A stretch of DNA of 64,000 nucleotides from Halichondria panicea (taxonomy: Eukaryota; Porifera; Demospongiae; Suberitida; Halichondriidae), in NCBI RefSeq assembly GCF_963675165.1, contig NC_087378.1, positions 5,637,205-5,701,204 of the forward strand, in the 5' to 3' direction. Below are positions 9,746 to 20,160 of this stretch, piece by piece (positions within the stretch are counted from its first letter, which is position 1; every line of letters starts with the position of its first letter). The notes under the pieces are model-generated. The model was not told where the DNA came from, ran no database searches, and saw only the letters and a list, made by a program, of their open reading frames with translations. A program made the position numbers and the translations under genes.

Positions 9746-9768
9746 TTAGGGTTAGGGTTAGGGTTAGG
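9746..9768 (+). repeat. Interstitial telomere-type TTAGGG tract
   Basis: Three and five-sixths units of TTAGGG lie in the middle of the window, without the long arrays of a chromosome end. TTAGGG is the usual metazoan telomere repeat. Such short internal tracts often mark repaired breaks. Confidence 0.75.
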
Positions 9769-9839
9769 CGCTTGGACACATTGTCTACTTGCAAAAAATT
9801 TTCAATGCCATCTATTATCGGTAAAGATGTCCTCACTAC

Positions 9840-10010
9840 CCGCACAGATTTTGTAAACAAGTATAATTCCACTCTACAAACTACATTATACTACTTTACT
9901 ATCCAAAAGGTGTAGGGATCGTGAAAGCAACACCTCTTCACCAGCACAAACCAGTTTTTTTCAAGACTTACAAAGAGTGCTCTTTACAAACCCTCGCGTC
10001 AGACCGTCAG
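9840..10010 (-). repeat. Repeat with inverted copy at 28895-29090
   Basis: Shared words, in reverse orientation, include AAGAGTGCTCTTTACAAAC, TTCAAGACTTACAAA and GGGATCGTGAAAG. The shared segment is AT-rich and non-coding; it is probably one end of a dispersed element. Confidence 0.5.
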
Positions 10011-10270
10011 TCGATGGTGCCTCCGACAAAGGGCCGTCTCATGATGAAGTGCAGTTACACGTAGTAGTGATGAATGGGTGCATTGCGGAACGAAGATACT
10101 GGTGCTGTTTCCCAAGACAAGTTGAAGCATAACCTGGTCATGTAAATGGGTGTAAATGTGGAGACACAAGGTATATGAAAATACTTTTTTAAAAGGATCA
10201 TCAAAGGAAGTGCATCCTGAAGACTTTACTTATTTTTAGAAAGTGTGAGATTTACGTCAGCGGCATATGA

Positions 10271-10425
10271 TGTATAGCGGTGGGGTAAAATATTCGTTAT
10301 TTTCGTGGGCAGGCTGACCTCCACGAAATTTATCATAGGCGTGGCTTATCTGAACGTGGGAATGACTAAACGAAATTTTTACTCACGAAAACCACCTATT
10401 TTTTACCCTACCCGCTATACGGTAT
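10271..10425. mobile_element. 155-bp MITE
   Basis: Inverted ends: left TATAGCGGTGGGGTAAAAT, right inverse ACCCTACCCGCTATAC. Both are followed inward by TTTTCGTG and CGAAATTT words. GC skews and TTTTCGCG-like interior words are shared with 12240-12360 and 31795-31880, which may be diverged relatives. Confidence 0.5.
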
Positions 10426-11433
10426 TGAGATGTTGCTTGTTGCTTTCAGAGCGATTGTCCACATGTTCGATGCCAATCACAGCCACAGTGTCCTCCATGC
10501 CCTTCCTCTTTGTGGCGCCTTGGGGGAGTACGAGTGTGTAATATTTCTAGGTGTTCAAGAACTATCTTTGTTCAGCGTGAGTACAGAACCAGTATTCAAA
10601 TCTTCAGATAAACTGCCCTCCAAAGCACGCTTCTCTGAGCAAAATTGCAAAATTCTTATTAGGCACCTCGACGCATACCTATAATTATACAATCACATAA
10701 CTTCTCTGCTGGTCTGAGGGTGTGAAATTAGCAGGTCGGTTTCTGGTGTCCATGGGCAAAGGGTTGCACTCATTGAATAGATCGATGTCACCTTTCGATT
10801 GAGGATCGTCAAGCCCAAGTCAAGTTTTGTAGGTTTGGTAATGGATAGTCGAAGAGATGGGTGAGCACAGCAGGAAAAAAGGGGGCAGCCAATCCACACC
10901 ATTTCGTTTAAATCACAAGGCAGCTGTTCTCCTGATGATGACAGGAAAACATCACGAGACATTACGAGACATAGAGAGAGAAAACCGACCTTTTTACTGT
11001 ATAATCTCCAAGACAGGCAGTCTTGTATTCTCATGCTCCGTATCAGTCATGCATTGCACTTACCGTCACAGGAGAATAAATACAGTTTTTCATATATCAC
11101 ATTGAAATGACTTGTAAATATTTCCTACAGGTAGCGTAGCAACTGACCACCCAGCGATTGTTTACACTAAATAAGTGTTCAAGCAGGATCAGCAGTGTGA
11201 GGTCACATCGGCAGACGCCCTTTTCCTGTTTTCTTCACAGGTTTACAAGTTCAATGGTGGCCCTCGGTGGAGATAAATAAATACTTAACGATCGACGTTA
11301 TTAAAAACGATCCATGCCAAAAGTTGATGCCAAGATGCCAAAAGTTAAGTCTAATTAGCAGAGCCTCTTCTTACTCAGAGCTAACTACCAAGTATTCCAA
11401 GTAAGCAAAACTAGGCAGAATTGTAAACAGAAT
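10426..11433. other. No gene recognised
   Basis: Contains an 84-codon frame at 10430-10684 starting MLLVAFRAIVHMFD and a 113-codon frame on the minus strand at 10693-11034. Neither resembles a known protein and both look like chance frames. Confidence 0.3.
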
Positions 11434-11566
11434 CGTAGACATGACTAGAAGCCTGCACTTGATTCATCCTGCACTTGATTTATCCTTGAGCAGTCTACAC
11501 ATACACACACAACACAACACACAAACACAAACACACTACCTCGCTTGCGCATGCGCACCGAGGCAA
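11434..11566. mobile_element. CA-rich MITE family, copy 1
   Basis: GACTAGAAGCCTG, then a CTTGATTCATCCTTGAGCAG-type block, CACACACA repeats and GCTTGCGCATGCGCACCGAG at the end. The same order of blocks occurs at 56270-56412, 57220-57350, and in reverse at 20105-20160 and 32090-32270. It carries an exact GCGCATGCGC (11547-11556). Confidence 0.6.
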
Positions 11567-12955
11567 CTAGCACAGATGTTCCAGGAACTTAGGAGCTTCT
11601 TCTATATTTTCTAGCGTCCTCTCACCGTCCAATTAAATATACCACGTGAAAGAGCAGCGCATGTGCTGGTACCTACAGCGTGTGCATAGCTCCAACACAG
11701 CGTGGACAACAATTTTTTGATAATAGTCAGTAGTGCGGCCGGAAAAAGACGGGTAGTAAATATTACGTAATAAGGTATAGCAGACTCTATTATACACACT
11801 TGGTACACTGTCGGAAATAAACAACATCATGCAGCTATGACCTCCGCCATGATGCAAGATGAAAATTCTAAGTGTGACCATTGTCAACAGCATATTTTGT
11901 CAACAGCTTCAGCAATACTCGAGTATTCACCACTCACCATCCGTCGCAAAAGTATGTAAGAGCTCACCACTGGCCATTCATCTCAGATAGGCATCGAAAA
12001 CAAAAGTTCGTTGGTAAATGTTCAAGGATTCGATTTCAGGCTGTTTGCACATGTCCACTCAGAAACTAGGTAATTTTCATATAATTATGCTCAGGAAATC
12101 ATAACGATTGTGAAGGTGGTTTCCTTAGTGACAATAGCCAATAGCACCAAACGCGTATTCTTTGTCTGTGTCTGTATATTTTGTCTGTATATTTCTTCAG
12201 GAAATTTTTTCTTCTGGAAACTGTATGCACAAAAGCAGTTCTCGGTGTGTATGCGCAAGTGAGGTAGACGGTAATACCGTTATTTTCAGCCTGGTTTACT
12301 GTAGAGGTGTGGCTATTCTCGAAAATAAAATCCTCGAAATGTTTTTGTTTGGGCAATCCGCGAAAATTTTGTGCCTCAAAGCTTTGCTTGTTTCTGCACG
12401 CACCTCCACCGAGGCCTCGGTGTTTTCATTGCATCTTATCACACCTTGTGCAATTAACTACTCTTTTCTGATTCGGCAAGAGTACGGTAGCTTTTTAAAT
12501 GCTTCATTATGGTAGTACTAGTAGGTCTATTACAATAGTAAAAAAATGTTCTAGACTAGTTAACAACAGATTAGAAATAATTATTGAATGTCTAGTATGT
12601 AGACATTCTCCAACATCCTGATCCACGATGGTCCGGTGTTGTAATTAACTTTAAGCAGTTGTGCGAAAAATGTGAAAAAATATTCCATCTTCCCAGTCCA
12701 GAAACCACCCATGCATAAACGAACTACATTTAACTTGATATGCTCGCTCTTTGGAAATCTGACAGGGCCTGGACTGAAATTTGTCTTCGAGTTGTGAACG
12801 GAAAATAAAAAGTGGGTATCAATGTTACACTATACGCCCCTTGCCTGCAAATCAAACACAATTATCTAATCTTGTACCAAACATGCCAAGGGTCATGCAC
12901 CTCGCTACTGATGAGTCAGCAGGCCAACCGCCCACACCCCACACGTAAATAGGCG
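11567..12955. other. No gene recognised
   Basis: AT-rich spacer with frames up to 117 codons (12162-12515), none protein-like. The block 12240-12360 contains CTCGAAAAT words and may be a diverged MITE. Confidence 0.3.
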
Positions 12956-13030
12956 TGATAGTGGGCGCGACTGAGATTTACCGCATAATTTAATTTTAGC
13001 TAATAAACACCGGTTGTTACTTGTGAGACC

Positions 13031-13516
13031 ATGAGCTTATATGGACCCCTTTCTTCAAGAGAAACAAGGATCCTCTGGGGGATAGTACCGAGTGCCTTAC
13101 AAGAAGCTATCCTGGCTGAACTTCATGAGTACGCTACGCATGAAGGCCTGGTGGCTAGGAATGAACGACGACATCGAGACAACTGTTTGGTCATGTGCCG
13201 AATGCCAAATGGTACCCGCCGCTGCACCTTTGCGCCCCTGGAATTGGCCAGCACGCCGTTAGACTATGCTGGACCCATAAACGGACGAATGTACTTGGTG
13301 CTGATCGACGCCCATTCCAGTACTCCCTCTTCAAAGGAACTGCGTCCTTTGTTTGCCAAGTTTGGGCTACCGGACGGAATTCGCCATGCCCCCGCTTCGA
13401 ATGGGCTAGCCGAACGAGCGGTCCAAATCGTGAAGCGACCAGACTTGCCAAGTTTTTATTCGCTTTATCGGTTGGCACCACTGGAGTGTCACACGCATAA
13501 CAATCATGAAGATTAG
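13031..13516 (+). pseudogene. Ty3/gypsy integrase remnant
   Basis: The frame contains blocks of a retroviral-type integrase, the enzyme that joins element DNA to the host chromosome: LQEAILAELHE (before the zinc-binding part), LDYAGPINGRMYLVLIDAHS (start of the catalytic core, first Asp), FGLPDGIRHAPASNGLAERA (end of the core, with the catalytic Glu in LAE). The middle of the core is missing between these blocks, so it was shortened by internal deletions. It continues, out of frame, to a basic tail near 13885. Confidence 0.75.
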
Positions 13517-13932
13517 ATTACTGATATACTCGATCTATAAATGCTGCTTAGCAAGTAGTTTTCTTGGTCCTGGATAGTCATCCTACATCCATTCACAAGC
13601 AGCTGTTTTCCAACGAGTAACCACCCCCTGCCGTATATCTTTCGACCATTGACGGCCGAGAATCAGCAAAGACGATGCTTACGCTCATTCGGAACTACCA
13701 CCAGGGGTTGCCTGGAACTATAGAGAAACAAACTGGGACCAAGTCCGCACAAGTCCGCAAAAGGATAAGCAGTGACCCTTGAAGAAGTTCCATCACCTCT
13801 GGTCGAAGGGAGGACTGAACCTGAACCCGTGGAACCTGAAACCGGGCCGGACCAGGCAACACCCCCCAAGACTTACCCTCGTAGAGACCGTAAGTAATAG
13901 ATATTCCCCCCCTGTTAGTTGTTGGGGAGGAA
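13517..13932 (+). pseudogene. Integrase C-terminal remnant and polypurine tract
   Basis: Degenerate continuation of the gypsy remnant. A short in-frame tail TYPRRDRK ends in a stop at about 13889, resembling the basic tails that close gypsy polyproteins. The purine tract TTGGGGAGGAA (13922-13932) sits directly before the LTR start. Confidence 0.5.
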
Positions 13933-14034
13933 TGTAGTAGACTATATTTGTTTTGTGTGTATTTAGTGCTGTGTATTATATTCAGTCTTACTGCCATGAT
14001 CTGCCATGATCTTGTTGCTTACTGATACACTACA
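13933..14034 (+). repeat. Short gypsy 3' LTR
   Basis: Begins TGTAGTAG after the polypurine tract and ends CACTACA, giving the TGTAGT...ACTACA inverted ends expected of an LTR. At 102 bp it is short, perhaps internally deleted. The corresponding 5' LTR was not found. Confidence 0.5.
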
Positions 14035-14035
14035 G

Positions 14036-14470
14036 CGTGGAAACAAGAAATTCGGCGACTATTATGTTGCTAGTATAGGGTAAGTTGAATGGTGAAAGAT
14101 AGAAACCATTCATTGAAAGTATGATAATGATTTCATGACAAAACAATAGCCTTTTCAACAGTGCATGTAGACCATCATTTACCATTATTTCATATACTAG
14201 ATGTGATAGCCAAAGACTGTTGATAGCCTGTTGAATTTGATCCTATAATTGAAAGATTAAAGATTAATACTGTTGCGATGCTATTTTTATTAGTTATCAG
14301 CACTAGCTGTACATGTTCATGAGTTATGCACTCGCCGACTTTCTTGTTTCCACGCCTTTTAAAGGTTTCCCTTGGGGCAATCCTAGCAATTTTTCATTGC
14401 AAATGTTTTTCTAGTCGGATTCCCTTTAATAGTGTGACAACGTGTGACGCAAGCTAGTGAAAGAGTAACG
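14036..14470 (+). mobile_element. Inverted-repeat segment in the 5' part of the P/THAP-type element
   Basis: GTGGAAACAAGAAATTCGG at 14039 reappears inverted near 14332-14353 (CGACTTTCTTGTTTCCAC). Beyond it lie GGCAATCCTAGCAATTTTTC and GTTTTTCTAGTCGGATTCC, the terminal words of the element family at 33487 and 42839. The flank AGTGTGACAACGTGTGACGCAAGC is also shared with 42770. It precedes the transposase exons in the same arrangement as on the minus strand at 42-43 kb. Confidence 0.6.
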
Positions 14471-14656
14471 AGTCATTCAATATTTCACCTGTATAGCGTA
14501 CGCGTATGTGAACATGGGAAAAGGAAAGATCTGATATTTGCCTTTGAAGTTTGTGAGGAAAATTAATGAATGGGGAAAATTAATGTTTTTTTTATTTGTC
14601 AACTGCACTGCACCGCTATCATCTGGTAAGCTTACCAGTTTGAACTGTGATACAGA

Positions 14657-14839
14657 ATGGATACACCTACGCCACCACCTCCTCCTCCAGTGGGGGCCCC
14701 TCAACCAGCTCCTCTGGCGGCCTTGCCTCCTCCTCGTCTTGCAAGAAGACGTGGGCGAGGGCGTGGCTTTTGGAGAGGAGCTGGAGGCGCAAGCATGCAT
14801 AGTTGCATAGTTTCAAGCGTGCATAGTTTTAGTGTCTGA
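14657..14839 (+). pseudogene. N-terminal exon of the P/THAP-type transposase
   Basis: Starts with ATG at 14657 after GATACAGA. It encodes MDTPTPPPPPPVGAPQPAP, then a basic RRRGRGRGFWRGAGG segment. The same gene start, with a different Pro-rich stretch followed by RGRGRGRGGG, occurs on the minus strand at 42140-42420. Pro-rich then Arg-Gly-rich leaders are common in transposases and help nucleic-acid binding or nuclear entry. Exon boundaries are not certain. Confidence 0.45.
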
Positions 14840-14934
14840 GCATAATTATTACATTATTTTTCCCACAGATATACAACGGTCAAGTGAATTTCAATTTTTA
14901 ATGTTATTGTATTGTTAAACACTCCAGAAAAGCG

Positions 14935-15905
14935 GGTTAAAATGAGTAAACTGAGGAAAGAAAAAAAGAAGTTGAACGCTATGACGAAGAAATTACATGC
15001 TGTTGGCTGTTGAAAAAACAGATGATGATCTTTTAACGATTATGAAGGACGATTTGAAGGAGAAAAACTCTGAAATTGACAAATCCTTCCCGATTTCAGG
15101 AGAATCGTTTAAAAGACCCGCGTCTGGCACCCAATAATAAGATGGTGTTTGAAATAAGATGGTGTTTGAATTTGAAAATGATATCCAGTGCAGCGACCAA
15201 ATCTCAGCTCTGATTGTCTTGAGGTAAAAATCTCGCCTCTTAGAATTACAAGAATGGGAAACACGCAGAGACGGCCACACCTACCCACTAATAATAATAC
15301 CTTTCCATAAGGACGTGATTATATTAACAGCCGTACTGGATTTGAAGTAAACGAGCAACTTGTGAAGGAATCAAAAGTCGATGAACTGCCAGAAAAAAAA
15401 CGTCATTGTTCGATGAAATGAAAGTGAAGGAAAATTTGATCTACAATAAATTTACCGGTGAAATCGTAGGATTTAATTTACTAGTCTTGGCAGTGTAAAT
15501 GATGAATTACAACAGCTAATAAACATCCACGTGTTTTTATGGTCAGGGGAACTTTCTGTACACTCATTTTGGATCCGCTACATTCTCTTCCCCATTATGT
15601 GGGAGGCTATCCGACAAATTGATTATCTACTGAGCTTGCGTACAAAACATTAAATGTGTATGCCCCTGAGAAAAGATAGAAACTGCTTGGCAAATTCTGG
15701 TGTACGGTTAGTCTCTTAGTTTCGGTAAACCATATTTATCATAATAATTATGCTGCTACTCTCTGATTCCCAGAGTGGAAACATATACGAGATCTGTACG
15801 ATAGAGTCAGTACCATGGCAAGTACGTCCAAGGGTTTGAGTCTCATTCCAAAGTTGAAGTACGAGCATGTCAACTTGTCAAGATGAGAGTTGATCTGGCA
15901 GCACA
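14935..15905 (+). pseudogene. P/THAP-type transposase, N-terminal and RNase H-like part
   Basis: Broken coding blocks in order: KMSKLRKEKKKLNAMTKKL (coiled coil), FDEMKVKENLIYNKFTGEIV (15409 onward, a hallmark of the RNase H-like core of P-element/THAP9-type transposases), a segment near 15520-15700 with an ordinary core-like composition, and YDRVSTMASTSKGLSLIPKL near 15800. Stops and frameshifts interrupt it. A GT donor follows GCACAG at 15907. The family moves DNA by cut and paste. The assignment rests on motif order and on the matching C-terminus at 16364. Confidence 0.6.
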
Positions 15906-15998
15906 GGTGATGTGTATATAATGTATATAATTTATGCATATCATGTACTTAACTTTTACAGCTATAGTGAGTGTATCATTTACTTTACTTGTGTGCAG

Positions 15999-16130
15999 TC
16001 TGTTGCAGATGCGCTAGCGTGTTTCGGCAATCCAGCCACTGAAGAAACTGAAACATTCTGTCGTACTTTCGATCGATTTTTTGACTGCCTTAAATGGTCG
16101 CAGCAAGAAAACCTGATCTTAAGCCTTTAG
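15999..16130 (+). pseudogene. P/THAP-type transposase, middle exon
   Basis: Follows an acceptor (TGTGTGCAG to 15998), giving a 92-bp intron from 15907. It encodes SVADALACFGNPATEETETF and then RTFDRFFDCLKW, a block that in this family lies in the insertion between catalytic residues. The next TAG ends the frame. Confidence 0.6.
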
Positions 16131-16289
16131 CAGTCCTGAGTATTATATATAATAATTATACTGGCTGGAAACAGAATACATAATACATTGAGAACTGGAA
16201 ATGTGTTTATGTGTCAACACCACAAGAAAAAAGAAAAGAGTACTACACTGAGTGAAGAGACTGAGTGAAGAGACCGTCTCAGAATTGGC

Positions 16290-16532
16290 AATGCAGTTAA
16301 ATCATTCGTCGAGATGGTCAGATATTTACCGATATTGACGAGGGGGTCGAGCTATTTTCACAAGACCCTTTAGAAAACTATTTTGGAAAGCAAAGAGCTA
16401 GGGGTGGGCGATGTGATAATCCTACGATAAATGAAGTCAGCTGTTGCGATCAGAGCACAAGGATCCATGCAAATGGACAGAGTAAGAGGGAGATTGCTAG
16501 AAAAGCCTATCGGAGCACACCTCTTCCTAAAA
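16290..16532 (+). pseudogene. P/THAP-type transposase, C-terminal part
   Basis: The frame carries EGVELFSQDPLENYFGKQRA, then RGGRCDNPTINE and a basic tail ending PLPKRKS with a double stop. The pattern DPLE-x-YFG-x-QR-x-RGG-x-x-DNP is a strong signature of the C-terminal end of P-element/THAP9-type transposases. Confidence in the family is higher here than for the rest. Confidence 0.75.
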
Positions 16533-16539
16533 GAAAAAG

Positions 16540-17395
16540 TTAATAAATTATTGCATGCTATTTATGTACATGTATTATTAATTATTAAGTGTCCAGTTTT
16601 TTTCGTAAACTAACTGTACCCTTTTAATATCTTGTTTGTATTGTTCCATCGCGCGTAATTATGTCAGTTAAGAGATCATTGCAACCAGTACCATTGTACC
16701 TCCTCATCATCATCAAATACAGTCTTTATAATAATTTCTTGAAATTGCTCATTGGATGACGTACGATTCTTGTCTAAATAAGGCACAAGAATATTCCTTC
16801 TATACTAACAAAAAAATTAATAGATATGTTGTAGGCCTCCTCTGTTGAGGCCTCCTCTGTTGACTCACTGTACCCATTCTTTAGTGTAATCCAGAAAACT
16901 ATCGTGTTCACTGTTCATATTTACTGCCACTCCGCTTCTCATACTTTTTTAGTAACGTGTATACCCTACTCATTGAGCTGCATCCTCTGACACAGTAGTA
17001 TGGTCAGTGCTACACAATACAGTCTGTAGTACAGATGACTTACAAATTATGACGATAGTCCTTTGGCAACACCAACTGATCTCAATACTCTCGCTTAGCT
17101 GGCACCCATCGTCTATAAATCAATCCATCTCACCCAGTATTACTTGGCTCAGTCATTCCTGCGGCTTCAGCTCGTACATGCTTCAGAGTGTCGTCAGTTT
17201 GCTGCGTACTTCTTTACTGTCCACAATACCACGTACCTCACTTTTGTTTAGTGGGGGATCTTGAGCACGCACTAGGCCGACTCCGGCGTTTTGACTTCAC
17301 TACCAACCAACCAATTGCGTTTCAGCTGTCGTCTCAACGTCATCCACCATTTTGGTACTTACTCCACTCTCTTTCTTACTCCACTCTCTTTTTCT
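16540..17395. other. No gene recognised
   Basis: AT-rich spacer between the transposase and the gypsy remnant on the other strand. It contains a duplicated GAGGCCTCCTCTGTTGA (about 16835-16863) and no supported coding sequence. Confidence 0.35.
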
Positions 17396-17399
17396 TTTT

Positions 17400-17889
17400 G
17401 GAGTTGCATCCGGTCTGACCACGTGTTCGCACCGCTTCCACGCCAGCTGTATGTCTGGGGTTTTCCTGCAACAGTCCACGCAAATTGATGTAGGCAATGT
17501 TTCAGACACTGCTGCCACAACTGTCAGGGGCCAGTTTCATTTCCTGTTGTCTCCATGAGCACATCGTACTACCAGGTTCTTATGCACCATCGTTCTCGAA
17601 CACAATATCTGCCACCGTTTATGTTTCGGACACTGCTGCCACAACATTTCCACTTCAGCCAAGGTGCGGTGTCTCCATGAGCACATCGTACTACCAGGTT
17701 CTTATGCACCATTGTTCTCGAGCACAACACAATATCTGCCACCGTTTGACCTTCTACCAGTCGATTATCGGCACAATAAAATCCTTTCTCTGGGCACCTG
17801 GAAGAAATATGCCCCAATACACCACAATTAAAACATTTTACCTTTTTGTGTTCAAACTTAGGGCTCTCCTTCTTGTCCGAATTCAGCAC
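17400..17889 (-). pseudogene. Ty3/gypsy zinc knuckle and aspartic protease remnant
   Basis: The minus strand encodes KVKCFNCGVLGHISSRCP, a CCHC zinc knuckle that binds element RNA, followed by the start of a retropepsin with CSRTMVHKNLVVRCAHGDTA, and after a disruption AAVSETLPTSI. The usual Asp-Thr/Ser-Gly is damaged just before CSRTM. A ~120-bp direct duplication (17540-17620 against 17665-17745, sharing ATGAGCACATCGTACTACC and GGTTCTTATGCACCAT) lies inside the protease and breaks its frame. Confidence 0.7.
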
Positions 17890-18476
17890 ACCCTAGCGAA
17901 ATGTCCAGGCTTTCCACACTTGTGACGTTCTCCAGTCTGCTCCTTTGTCCGTCCCCGATCCACACCATCGCGCCATCTCGCCTGCACATAATCATCGTTG
18001 GGCAGATTTTGAGATCTGCCCCCAGAGTGTGTTCAACAACCAGCTTGTCCAAAACTTCTTCCAAAGTCTCACATCCGGCCATCCACTTCTTTGCCAGGTC
18101 TCACTGCTAGCTCTCGAAAAGTCTCATTCTTGCTTTTCGGGTCGTTCGAAATCGTCTCTAATGCTGCATACGCCTTTCCTGTCAACTGGGGGGCAAGCTT
18201 GAAGACCCACTGATCCTCAGGCACTTCGTACACCGACATCATACGTTTGAGGTAAGCCTCGATGTCCGATAGCTTCGACAACCGTACCTCCATCTGCTTT
18301 GCTCGGCCAGCTCGCTCCTGTTCTCGAGCGCCCCGCATGGCTTCCATCTGCTCGTGCATCTGCAGCTGATGTGCAGTCTCTCGTTCGGCATCGCGTTTCT
18401 CGCGACTGTCGTTCTTCCAGTAGAATCCGCTCCATGCTCCTGTGCCATAGATGCGTCTCCCAGATCGTGTACTCAT
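17890..18476 (-). pseudogene. Ty3/gypsy gag remnant
   Basis: The minus frame from 18476 starts MSTRSGRRIYGTGAW and encodes a charged coiled coil, followed by RLSKLSDIEAYLKRMMSVYE and QWVFKLAPQLTGKAYAAL. This is the SCAN-like or retrotransposon-gag fold of animal gypsy elements that forms the particle shell. A following frame (to 17858) has CETLEEVLDKLVVEHTLGA. Small indels split these blocks. Downstream is the zinc knuckle and upstream the primer-binding site and LTR, the canonical order. Confidence 0.75.
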
Positions 18477-18527
18477 AAACTGTCCAGTCCTTTACAGTGA
18501 GCCTCAAGCAACGTCTAGCTCAATAGG

Positions 18528-18545
18528 ATCCCACCGCTGCCACCA
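18528..18545 (-). promoter_or_regulatory. tRNA-Leu primer-binding site of the gypsy element
   Basis: The minus strand reads TGGTGGCAGCGGTGGGAT, exactly complementary to the 3' end ATCCCACCGCTGCCA plus CCA that I know from a tRNA-Leu isoacceptor. It sits two bases from the LTR end and just before gag, so it primes minus-strand DNA synthesis. Confidence 0.8.
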
Positions 18546-18547
18546 AA

Positions 18548-18861
18548 TGTAAAAGATCCACTTCTAGACTATTAAGTTCTCACAATTCAATTCAACAATC
18601 TTCATTTAACAACATCAATTCCAAAACAACTAAAACTCAAAATCTAACACACTGTCCTTTTATACACGTTCTAAAACTGGTTTGACGGGGGCAGGAGAGA
18701 GGGATTAACACCTTGGATGTACTTGGATGTACAGTCGTATACTATTGCACAACATACCACTATACAGCAAGCTAAATCAAGCTAAGGCAAAAATCCTTGC
18801 CTGGCATACATCCCTATACAATAACGAACAAAAGCACAAACAGCACAAACAATAACCAACA
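18548..18861 (-). repeat. Gypsy 5' LTR
   Basis: On the minus strand the block opens TGTTGG (from 18861) and closes TTTTACA (18548), two bases from the primer-binding site. It is about 314 bp and AT-rich. The outer edge is inferred from TG...CA ends and from the abrupt start of Helitron-like sequence at 18879. The 3' LTR is not in the window. Confidence 0.6.
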
Positions 18862-18878
18862 GTGAGAAAACGTTATCC

Positions 18879-19263
18879 TTTGTCCCGTTCGTTGGCGAGG
18901 GTGACCTCCTCTTCACTCACCTCCAGAAGATCAATATCTCAAACGCCAGAAGGTCGAAACGTCAGAAAAAAGACGACAAAGACGTCCTGCTCCAGGGCAT
19001 GACACAAACGAGCCGGGTGTACAAAAAAATCACTATGCACGAATTAGACCACGAAAAAGGAGCCACCTCAATTCAGGTGTTTATCAAAGCCACGTGGCCC
19101 AATTCAAGTGCACCCACGGGTAAACGGTGTTACCGCACGACTGGGAACAACTAATGAACGTAAAGGTGTTGACGAGGTGTCAAGTCTCAACATACGATCT
19201 ACGGGGGGGTGGTTTGGGATGCTGGCGACATCCTCCCCGTTAACGGGGTTCCCAAAGATACTG
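18879..19263 (+). pseudogene. Shrunken copy of a Helitron helicase segment
   Basis: Colinear with 38940-39700 but about half as long. It keeps TTTGTCCCGTTCGTTG, TCAAACGCCAGAAGGTCG, GTACAAAAAAATCACTA, GAATTAGACCACGAAAAAG, then TGACGAGGTGTC and GCGACATCCTCC, in the same order. Between them, several internal blocks are missing, which leaves no open frame. The helicase Walker B and motif III positions are recognisable only through the alignment. It is squeezed between a gypsy LTR and a BEL/Pao tail. Confidence 0.8.
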
Positions 19264-19324
19264 TGGTCAAATTTGGTAGTAATAGTGACAACTTGCCCAG
19301 TAGCAATGATCCTGTGTCAGTATG

Positions 19325-19651
19325 TGCGAAGAATTTATGCAAAAACATGGTCTAACATGTGCAAGTAAGTCTCTACTCAGACACTTCTGGAAGCGATGGT
19401 ACATCTCCCAACTTGGACGCTTTAACAAATGGCGGCACCCCACTCGAAACAATCAACCTGGTGATTTAGTTGTAATCCATGAAGATTCTCTAATATCTAC
19501 CAAATGGCCTCTCGCCCGCGTAATCGAAGTTCACCCAGGAAAAGACAATTTAGTACGCGTGGCAACGATTAGAACCACTAATGGAACCTATACTCGGCCA
19601 ATAACCAAACTCGCAGTAATCCTGCCGAATAATGAACAATTTGACAATTGA
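19325..19651 (+). pseudogene. BEL/Pao integrase C-terminal domain fragment
   Basis: Encodes LRHFWKRWYISQLGRFNKWR, then QPGDLVVIHEDSLISTKWPL and ARVIEVHPGKDNLVRVATIR, ending with TRPITKLAVILP and a stop. GDLV-x-x-x-ED, WPL-x-R-V-x-E-x-HPG-x-D and T-x-R-P-x-x-KL are hallmarks of the domain (DUF5641) that closes BEL/Pao polyproteins. The rest of the element is absent. The first ~18 residues of the open frame look unrelated. Confidence 0.85.
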
Positions 19652-19708
19652 ACACTTTAAATCTCCTCACCTCTTTGTTTTGTAAGACCGTCCGGTCTTG
19701 GCCGGCGG

Positions 19709-19930
19709 TATGTTCACCGTCTCCAGCTAATTTGTCTAGCCTGTCTAGAATCCCTCTACACCAAGATAAGAGCTCAACACATAGTGTTTTCTTTTACATG
19801 CCATTTTCATTCCTTGATTATAGGTTCATCAATGGGACTCGACTAAACAGTACTTCATGCTCTGGGTTTTCCCCTCCTATACCTCCTATACGAGGGGTTT
19901 TCCCCTGGAATCACCAATAACCTAAATATT
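19709..19930 (+). repeat. Probable BEL/Pao 3' LTR start
   Basis: About 60 bp after the stop, a purine-poor GGCCGGCGGTA run is followed by TGTTCACCGTC at 19709, the position and form expected for a BEL LTR start. Its end could not be fixed. No matching 5' LTR is present. Confidence 0.4.
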
Positions 19931-20104
19931 GAACTCCTAATTATGTTTCCCTAGAGAACTCATTATCAACTTACATCATACTTCCATTAACAGCACAAGA
20001 AAATATTTTTATGTGGTTCCCAATACAAATGTATAATTGTATAATTTTTCTCAATGATGAATGTATCACTGCAAAATAATTATATATGTGCCGTATATAA
20101 ATGT

Positions 20105-20160
20105 TATGCCTCAGTGCGCATGCGCAAGCAAGGTATACGGTGTGTGTTTCTATAGGCTTT
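20105..20160. mobile_element. CA-rich MITE family, copy 2 (short, inverted)
   Basis: TATGCCTCAGTGCGCATGC, then AAGCAAGGTATACGG, GTGTGTTTCTATAGGCTTTTA follow the reverse order of copy 1 with the middle deleted. It holds an exact GCGCATGCGC (20116-20125). Confidence 0.5.

Noticed and set aside
9746-9768. Chromosome end
   Set aside because: Only 23 bp of telomere repeat, with ordinary sequence on both sides.
12162-12515. 117-codon frame as a gene
   Set aside because: Low-complexity and hydrophobic translation with no motif, lying over a probable MITE.
13191-13500. Overlapping frames of 96 and 101 codons in the gypsy integrase
   Set aside because: Shadows; only the 13031 frame carries integrase motifs.
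18528-18545. tRNA-Leu gene fragment
   Set aside because: Only the 3' 18 bases match, and the position next to an LTR and gag identifies a primer-binding site.
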